9,755 bases of DNA from Acidimicrobiales bacterium. GTDB lineage: Bacteria > Actinomycetota > Acidimicrobiia > Acidimicrobiales > VFJN01. The stretch's first letter is position 1. Each line of letters opens with the position of its first letter. Below are positions 6,622-9,755 of the stretch, piece by piece. The position numbers were made by a program, and so were the translations under genes. A model generated the notes under the pieces. The model was given only the letters and a program-made list of their open reading frames with translations, had not been told where the DNA came from and made no database searches. The stretch spans positions 1-9,755 of the forward strand of contig JAFGPU010000195.1 of assembly GCA_016936035.1 (NCBI GenBank). The letters are read 5' to 3'.

Positions 6622-6688
6622 TGTGTTGGATACGGCTCCCCTATGTGTGGGACACCTATCCCCTATGTGTCCCACACATAGGGGTCAG
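6579..6688. repeat. Five-unit 22-bp dyad array, candidate centromere
   Basis: Five consecutive 22-bp units begin at 6579, 6601, 6623, 6645 and 6667. Each opens with a GTGT-N3-ACAC dyad: GTGTCGCACAT, TGGTGCGACAC, GTGTTGGATAC, GTGTGGGACAC and GTGTCCCACAC. The 11-bp spacers often carry CCCC or GGGG, for example CTATCCCCTAT. The last unit sits in a 25-bp palindrome (6660-6684) with arms CCCCTATGTGT and ACACATAGGGG around CCC. The array fills the gap between the par operon and the convergent minus-strand gene, whose stop lies inside the final unit. It is the longest array in the window and the best candidate for the segregation site bound by the RHH partner. Confidence 0.8.
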
Positions 6689-6936
6689 ATGGCGGTCACG
6701 GTGGCGATACGCCATCCCCATTCGGCGCGGGGAAAGTGCGGCTGCCAATCGCCGACCCGGCGCAAACCGGCTGCGGTCAACGCGGCCTCGGCGGCGTCAA
6801 GGGGCGCCTCCGGCCCGGATTCGAGAACAGACAGAACCTCGTCGAACCCGATGCCGAGCGACCACGGGGTCTGTGGGTGACTCGGCGAGCGGTAGACCGT
6901 CACCGTGTTCGTGCCTGTCATCTGGGAGTAGTCCAC
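6685..6936 (-). CDS. Small hypothetical protein (83 aa)
   Basis: I do not recognise this protein. GTG 6936 is chosen as start because AGGAGG lies four bases upstream on the minus strand; a longer in-frame start at 7053 would overlap the toxin gene and read through the dyad repeats. The product opens VDYSQMTGTNTVTVYRS, has a predicted helix around LDAAEAALTAAGLRRV, and ends WGWRIATVTAI. It has no membrane segment or signal. The layout of strands around a helix suggests a compact alpha/beta domain. It converges on the par operon, with its stop against the 25-bp palindrome at 6660-6684, and its promoter region contains another dyad pair. Regulation by the dyad-binding protein is therefore plausible. 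Confidence 0.65.
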   Translation of the reverse strand: MDYSQMTGTNTVTVYRSPSHPQTPWSLGIGFDEVLSVLESGPEAPLDAAEAALTAAGLRRVGDWQPHFPRAEWGWRIATVTAI

Positions 6937-6947
6937 TTGTCCTCCTG

Positions 6948-7002
6948 ATGTCAGAGGGTGATCCCCCATGTGTCCCACACATAGGGGACATCTGTCCGCC
7001 AC
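6948..7002. promoter_or_regulatory. Dyad pair between toxin and 83-aa gene
   Basis: A perfect GTGTCCCACAC at 6970-6980 (centre 6975) is followed 22 bp later by a degenerate site around 6997 (TGTCCGCCAC). A poor half-site ATGTCAGAGGG lies 22 bp before (6948-6958). The spacer TGATCCCCCAT closely matches the CTATCCCCTAT spacer of the five-unit array. The sites occupy the 79-bp gap upstream of the 83-aa gene and just after the toxin stop, so they could repress the small gene. Confidence 0.65.
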
Positions 7003-7015
7003 GTGGGGGGACTGG

Positions 7016-7342
7016 TCAGCGGGGCATGTCGAGCAGGGTGGAAAGCCGGTCATGGACGGCTGCGAGCGTCGAACCGGAGATCATTCCGACGGGCTCGCCC
7101 AACCAACTGGGGTCCCGTTCAGCGATGCTCGACACGCTGATCACGGCGCCTTGCAGCTCGGACGGGTCGGCCTCGGTCAGAGCCACTCCCACCCGAGGCT
7201 CCCGAACGGTCTCGACGTCCATACAGACCGGCCGGGCACCCTCGCGGGCGTTGTACTCGTCGATGGACACGACGACGACGAACCGCTGTCGCATGACGCG
7301 GGCCGCGGGGGCGTAGGGCCTGATCTCTCCGTGACGGATCAC
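7016..7342 (-). CDS. MazF/PemK-like toxin of a type II toxin-antitoxin pair
   Basis: MazF-family toxins are sequence-specific endoribonucleases that stop growth when the labile antitoxin is lost. This 108-aa protein opens IRHGEIRPYAP, like the RGEI-type start of MazF, has a core strand RQRFVVVVSIDEYNA, a second strand near GAVISVSSI, and ends with the family-like segment WLGEPVGMISGSTLAAVHDRL leading to the final helix. It starts at GTG 7342, overlapping the antitoxin stop by GTGA, which is the usual tight coupling. The order antitoxin-then-toxin also fits. The match is by fold pattern and context, not a confident subfamily; a CcdB-like gyrase poison of the same fold cannot be excluded. Confidence 0.75.
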   Translation of the reverse strand: MIRHGEIRPYAPAARVMRQRFVVVVSIDEYNAREGARPVCMDVETVREPRVGVALTEADPSELQGAVISVSSIAERDPSWLGEPVGMISGSTLAAVHDRLSTLLDMPR

Positions 7343-7608
7343 GCGGCCTGTCCCATCTGTCCGAGGTCCTCAACGATTCGGGCGGCCTCGCGGTCCAACT
7401 CGTCTAGTTGGGCCTCGGCGTCGGCGCGGGCGGCGTCTAGCGGGTTCTCCCGGCGCCACCGGTCGTGAGCGTCCATGGAGTCTCGCAACAACTGCTTCTG
7501 AGCGGCCCGGCCGAGCCATGCCGACAGGGACAGACCCGCATCGGCGGCGGCCTGGCGGATCTGGGCCACGGTGTCCTCACCGAGGCTGACGGTTACGTTG
7601 GTTGCCAT
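7339..7608 (-). CDS. RHH antitoxin partner of the MazF-like toxin
   Basis: This 89-aa protein has a typical ribbon-helix-helix N-terminus: strand NVTVSL, helix GEDTVAQIRQAAADAG, turn, helix SLSAWLGRAAQKQLLRD. An acidic, helical C-terminal half follows (AEAQLDELDREAARIVEDLG), the kind of tail that wraps and neutralises a toxin. The RHH part would bind the operon's own promoter and repress it, with the toxin as co-repressor. ATG 7608 has no Shine-Dalgarno, but a good promoter places the transcription start on this codon, so the mRNA is probably leaderless. The upstream Prim-Pol gene ends ten bases away, and the toxin gene overlaps the stop. It is the second RHH protein in the window; whether it also touches the GTGT-N3-ACAC sites is unknown. 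Confidence 0.8.
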   Translation of the reverse strand: MATNVTVSLGEDTVAQIRQAAADAGLSLSAWLGRAAQKQLLRDSMDAHDRWRRENPLDAARADAEAQLDELDREAARIVEDLGQMGQAA

Positions 7609-7643
7609 ACCAGTGATGCTACCCGTGAGATTTCTCGTGACAA
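7609..7643 (-). promoter_or_regulatory. Leaderless toxin-antitoxin promoter with operator
   Basis: On the minus strand TTGTCA (7643-7638, five of six matches to TTGACA) and TAGCAT (7621-7616, a TANNNT -10) are separated by 16 bp, and the antitoxin ATG begins seven bases after the -10. The spacer contains the inverted repeat GAGA-AA-TCTC (7636-7627), well placed as an RHH operator. The promoter lies inside the end of the Prim-Pol gene, so the pair can be expressed independently of the replication operon. Confidence 0.6.
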
Positions 7644-8254
7644 TCCCACTGGGGTGTGTGGGACACGTGGGGGATAGGTGTCCGCCATCGGGGGGAGAGT
7701 TTCGACCTGGCGGGCACGGGACGGCTGGGGGTTGCCAGTAGGGCGGCCAGCCATGCGGGGAGCTCGGCTATCGGGGCGTCGTGCTCGATCAAGTACGGGC
7801 GGCCAGCGAGCACCGATCCGGGGGCCAGCACGTACCCGCCACTACGTCGGCCGGGGCCTCGGACGTCGATTCCTTCGCCGAGCGGCGACCGGACGCCGGA
7901 CGCGCTACCGACAGTCGCGCCGGCCGGTACCTGGAAGTAGAGGTGTAGGCCGCGGTTCGGGGTCCGGGTGGTCAGGGTGTCCGGCCACGCCTGCTCGCGG
8001 GCGGCCAGCTCGGTGGCGAACCGGGCCACCCCGTCGGCCTGGTCCTTGTGGCGGTCGAGATCGAGCACGACGACACCTGAGGCGCGGCATCCGGTGCCAA
8101 GGTTCGCGCCAGTGGCCAGCATCCGGCCGATGGCCTCCGGGTCGCGGGTGCACCGGTGCTGCCATCCCGGCTCGGGGCGGCGGCCGTCGGCCGGGAGAGA
8201 GAACAGGCTCGCCCCCCGGCCGGCGACGGTCACAGCGGCACTCAGACGAGACAC
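7619..8254 (-). CDS. Stand-alone bifunctional primase/polymerase (Prim-Pol, AEP) domain protein
   Basis: Archaeo-eukaryotic-type primase/polymerases make primers and extend DNA, and actinobacterial plasmids and integrative elements often encode one for replication. This 211-aa protein is essentially the Prim-Pol domain alone. It shows the metal-binding pair D65 and D67 in VVVLDLDRH, the GLHLYF motif with H104, GIDVRGPGRRSGGY with D130, and the conserved GCRASG and LAPGS blocks. GTG 8254 is chosen because GAGGAG lies five bases upstream; it overlaps the preceding zinc-ribbon gene by 13 bp, indicating coupled translation. The last 25 residues or so (PHVSHTPQWD region) are encoded by dyad repeats and the antitoxin promoter, so this tail is probably not under strong protein selection. 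No helicase or Rep domain is fused to it. Confidence 0.88.
   Translation of the reverse strand: MSRLSAAVTVAGRGASLFSLPADGRRPEPGWQHRCTRDPEAIGRMLATGANLGTGCRASGVVVLDLDRHKDQADGVARFATELAAREQAWPDTLTTRTPNRGLHLYFQVPAGATVGSASGVRSPLGEGIDVRGPGRRSGGYVLAPGSVLAGRPYLIEHDAPIAELPAWLAALLATPSRPVPARSKLSPRWRTPIPHVSHTPQWDCHEKSHG
7656..7688. promoter_or_regulatory. Dyad pair upstream of the toxin-antitoxin promoter
   Basis: A perfect GTGTGGGACAC at 7656-7666 (centre 7661) and a degenerate GTGTCCGCCAT at 7678-7688 (centre 7683) are exactly 22 bp apart, with spacer GTGGGGGATAG. They lie within the 3' end of the Prim-Pol gene, 12 bp beyond the -35 of the toxin-antitoxin promoter, where a bound RHH oligomer could affect that promoter. 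Confidence 0.65.
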
Positions 8255-8979
8255 TCGCACTCCTCGTACGGGTCTCCGCCGCCGCCGGCTCCGCACTCCG
8301 GGCAACCGCGGTCGTCATCGTCGGCGTCGGGTTCGTCAACGTACCCGTAGTCGTCGGTCCACCCGTTGGCCCGGCACCCGTCGCAGAGCAGACCAGACAG
8401 GGCGTAGCCTCCGCACCCGCGGCAGGACCCGTCACCGGCCGGGTGACGCGGGGTGTCCTCGTCGATCTCGCGGAAACCCGGGTGCCGAACCTTCGGGTAG
8501 GTCCTACAGCCGTTCTCGATGTCCTCGCCCCACGGCACGGCGGGAAGGGTCACGTTCGCCGCGCTGGTGGCTTCGCACTCCTCGCACTGGTAGATGTCCT
8601 CCCACACCGTCACTGACCACATGCTGCCGGGGTACCGGTCGACGTGGACCAACTGACCGGGGCACCGGTCCTCGTCGTCCTCGTCTCCGCACGGCTGCCC
8701 GTGATGGCAGTCTCCCGAGCACCGGCAGGGGCGGTCGGCCGACACCGGGCGCCAAAACGCCTCGGCGTGGGCGCGCTGGGCCGGGGTCGCGTCGGCCGGC
8801 AGGATCCGCCAACCGAGCTCCTCGGTACGTACGTCCTGCTCGTCGGGGTAGGGCTTGAGCAACGCGGGATCGATCGTGGCGGGGGCCTGGTCCATGGCGC
8901 GGGCGGCCACGCAGTACGGCTCTCCGGTGTCCGCCATACGCTGCCGGACGGCGGATTTACGGGCCTTGTCGCTGGTCAT
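8242..8979 (-). CDS. Cysteine-rich zinc-ribbon-like protein (245 aa), function unknown
   Basis: ATG 8979 is chosen because GGAAGAG lies five bases upstream and because it gives the actinobacterial motif KARKSAVRQRMADTGEPY near residues 5-22, seen at the start of many plasmid and genomic proteins and probably a small helical DNA- or protein-contacting segment. The rest is unusual: C85, C87, C91, C97 and C106 in a cluster; C132 and C135; a CX2C-X9-CX2C ribbon at C186, C189, C199 and C202; and CX2C at C226/C229 with C241 and C243 at the end. At least two zinc-ribbon knuckles are therefore likely. Acidic runs separate them. The stop overlaps the Prim-Pol start by 13 bp, so it probably assists replication or priming, for example as a DNA-binding or accessory subunit (inference). 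Confidence 0.75.
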   Translation of the reverse strand: MTSDKARKSAVRQRMADTGEPYCVAARAMDQAPATIDPALLKPYPDEQDVRTEELGWRILPADATPAQRAHAEAFWRPVSADRPCRCSGDCHHGQPCGDEDDEDRCPGQLVHVDRYPGSMWSVTVWEDIYQCEECEATSAANVTLPAVPWGEDIENGCRTYPKVRHPGFREIDEDTPRHPAGDGSCRGCGGYALSGLLCDGCRANGWTDDYGYVDEPDADDDDRGCPECGAGGGGDPYEECECLV

Positions 8980-9233
8980 CGGGACTCTTCCGGCGGATGT
9001 CCCACGCTCACCCGCTCGTGATCGATGACGCGAACGGAGGTTGAGCACTCACGCGAGTCGTTGACCCTTGTCCTCGTTGCCGGCCTGCGGCGTGGGCGCT
9101 GGCGGCTCGGAGCGGGCTGGCGTGTCAGCCGCTTCTACGATAGGCGATCCCTCATCGGCTCCTTCACCTGTCCCCCGGGTGTGTGACACATGGGGGACAG
9201 ATGTGCGACACCCGGGGGATTCGCGGGGGAGTG
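8980..9233. other. Intergenic control region upstream of the zinc-ribbon/Prim-Pol operon
   Basis: No convincing gene is seen in these 254 bp. An 86-codon minus-strand frame covers it but has poor third-position G/C bias, no Shine-Dalgarno and runs through the dyad repeats. The region holds the dyad pair at 9179-9211 and presumably the promoter for the 8979 gene, but no clear -35/-10 pair was found; TATCGT near 9140 on the minus strand is a -10-like match without a partner. Confidence 0.45.
9179..9211. promoter_or_regulatory. Dyad pair upstream of the zinc-ribbon/Prim-Pol operon
   Basis: A perfect GTGTGTGACAC at 9179-9189 (centre 9184) and a near match ATGTGCGACAC at 9201-9211 (centre 9206) are exactly 22 bp apart. 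CCCGGGTG to the left and CACCCGGG to the right give outer symmetry. An 18-base segment on the minus strand here, from GTGTCGCAC to ATCTGTCCC, is identical to the first unit of the five-unit array at 6580, so the loci share more than the core dyad. Confidence 0.7.
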
Positions 9234-9575
9234 CTACGGCTGGTCCTGGTGGTCGTCGACGAACCGGGACACCCGCGCGTACTTCGCGCCGGTGTCGTGT
9301 CCGTCCCACTGCTGGGGGTGGGCCGGGAGGTGCCAGGACACCTGACCGGCTCCGGGGAGTTCGAGGTACACCACCACCGGGCGCGGGTCGCTGAGGTCGT
9401 AGCCGACCCCGGCCGGAATCCCGGATTCGAGAGCCAGGGCCAACGACTGCCAGATCAGGGTGTTCCGGCGGGCGTAGCGGGCGCTGATCTCCGGGGTGTC
9501 CGGGCCGGTGTGCCCGGTTCGCGACGGATCGATGGCGGCAATCTCGGCCAGAGTCCGCGAGAGTACGTCGGTCAT
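9234..9575 (-). CDS. Hypothetical protein (113 aa)
   Basis: No named family is recognised. ATG 9575 has GAGGAG nine bases upstream and overlaps the stop of the upstream gene as ATGA, so the two are one operon. The protein has an N-terminal helical part (TDVLSRTLAEIAAID), a central segment RYARRNTLIWQSLALALESG, then strands PRPVVVYLELP and GQVSWHLP, and a His/Trp-rich stretch HPQQWDGHDTGAKYARVSRFVD near the end. From memory, this SWHLP...WDGH pattern recurs in short uncharacterised proteins of actinobacterial phages and integrative elements. No signal peptide or membrane segment is visible. The gene is separated from the zinc-ribbon gene by 254 bp containing a dyad pair. Confidence 0.78.
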   Translation of the reverse strand: MTDVLSRTLAEIAAIDPSRTGHTGPDTPEISARYARRNTLIWQSLALALESGIPAGVGYDLSDPRPVVVYLELPGAGQVSWHLPAHPQQWDGHDTGAKYARVSRFVDDHQDQP

Positions 9576-9755
9576 GACTGGGGCTCCTCGTTTCGCTGAG
9601 CCAGCTGGACGCGCAACCGCTCGACTTCGACCCGCGCTGCGGCGAGCTCGGCGGCGGAGCGGTCCCGAGCTGCTGTCTCCCGCTCGGCCGACTGCCGGGC
9701 GGCGAGCTCGGCGGCGTTCGCCTTGGCGCCGGCGGCCGCCAACTGCTCGCGGACG
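9572..9755 (-). CDS. C-terminal coiled coil of an unknown protein, start outside window
   Basis: Sixty full codons plus a TGA stop are visible, open to the right edge. The visible part is an Ala/Glu/Arg-rich helix (AAELAARQSAERETAARD, then ARVEVERLRVQLAQRNEEPQS) with clear coiled-coil character. Its stop overlaps the next gene's start as ATGA. Tails like this occur on KfrA-like plasmid DNA-binding proteins and on some DUF2637/Spd-type transfer proteins, but the domain that would decide lies outside the window, so no function is assigned. Confidence 0.75.
   Translation of the reverse strand, partial: VREQLAAAGAKANAAELAARQSAERETAARDRSAAELAAARVEVERLRVQLAQRNEEPQS

Noticed and set aside
6579..6688. 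CRISPR array reading of the periodic repeats
   Set aside because: Units are 22 bp, degenerate and dyad-symmetric with 11-bp spacers sharing C- or G-runs; there are no unique spacers and no cas genes.
6937..7053. Longer start for the 83-aa gene
   Set aside because: It would overlap the toxin gene and translate the dyad repeats; AGGAGG just upstream of GTG 6936 decides the start.
7678..8616. Plus-strand open frame of 312 codons
   Set aside because: It is a shadow of the Prim-Pol and zinc-ribbon genes, which carry recognisable motifs on the other strand.
8980..9048. Longer start for the zinc-ribbon-like gene
   Set aside because: The extension is Arg/Gly/Ser-rich with no Shine-Dalgarno, while ATG 8979 has GGAAGAG and the family-like N-terminus.
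9049..9309. Minus-strand frame of 86 codons between two genes
   Set aside because: Third-position G/C is too low for this genome, there is no Shine-Dalgarno, and it passes through the dyad repeats and overlaps the 113-aa gene.

Overview
The window is very GC-rich (strong G/C third-position bias, frequent GTG starts, open shadow frames opposite real genes). Its gene set is typical of an actinobacterial conjugative plasmid or integrative element: a MobF relaxase, a ParA-type partition pair, a toxin-antitoxin pair and a stand-alone primase-polymerase. No host housekeeping gene is present, so the genus cannot be fixed. A Streptomyces- or Micromonospora-like host is only an impression.

Layout. 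Positions 1-4132 (minus) hold a very long MobF relaxase-helicase whose C-terminus lies outside the window. Positions 4133-4626 are non-coding: an AT-richer tract next to the relaxase start (candidate oriT and promoter), then three sets of short periodic repeats, including three 18-bp iteron-like units. Positions 4627-5138 (plus) hold two small unknown genes, one of them a coiled coil. Positions 5271-6556 (plus) hold a ParA ATPase and an overlapping small ribbon-helix-helix (RHH) partner. From 6685 to the right edge everything is on the minus strand: a small unknown gene, a MazF-like toxin with its RHH antitoxin, a Prim-Pol domain protein, a cysteine-rich zinc-ribbon-like protein overlapping it, a 113-aa unknown protein and the tail of a coiled-coil protein.

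Main observation. A dyad, GTGT-N3-ACAC, recurs in at least six places and neighbouring copies keep an exact 22-bp centre-to-centre register. The sites are: the parA promoter region (centres 5145, 5167, 5189, 5211); inside the RHH gene (6243, 6265, 6287); a five-unit array just after it (6584, 6606, 6628, 6650, 6672); between the toxin and the 83-aa gene (6975, 6997); in the Prim-Pol 3' end just upstream of the antitoxin promoter (7661, 7683); and upstream of the zinc-ribbon gene (9184, 9206). The simplest reading is a centromere/operator network bound by the RHH partner of ParA, linking segregation to control of the maintenance and replication genes. This is inference; the repeats and their spacing are seen directly.

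How the parts may work together. The relaxase would nick and unwind DNA for transfer, with oriT probably near 4133-4340. ParA and the RHH protein would segregate the element, Prim-Pol and perhaps the iteron-like region would serve replication, and the toxin-antitoxin pair, with its own leaderless promoter, would stabilise inheritance.
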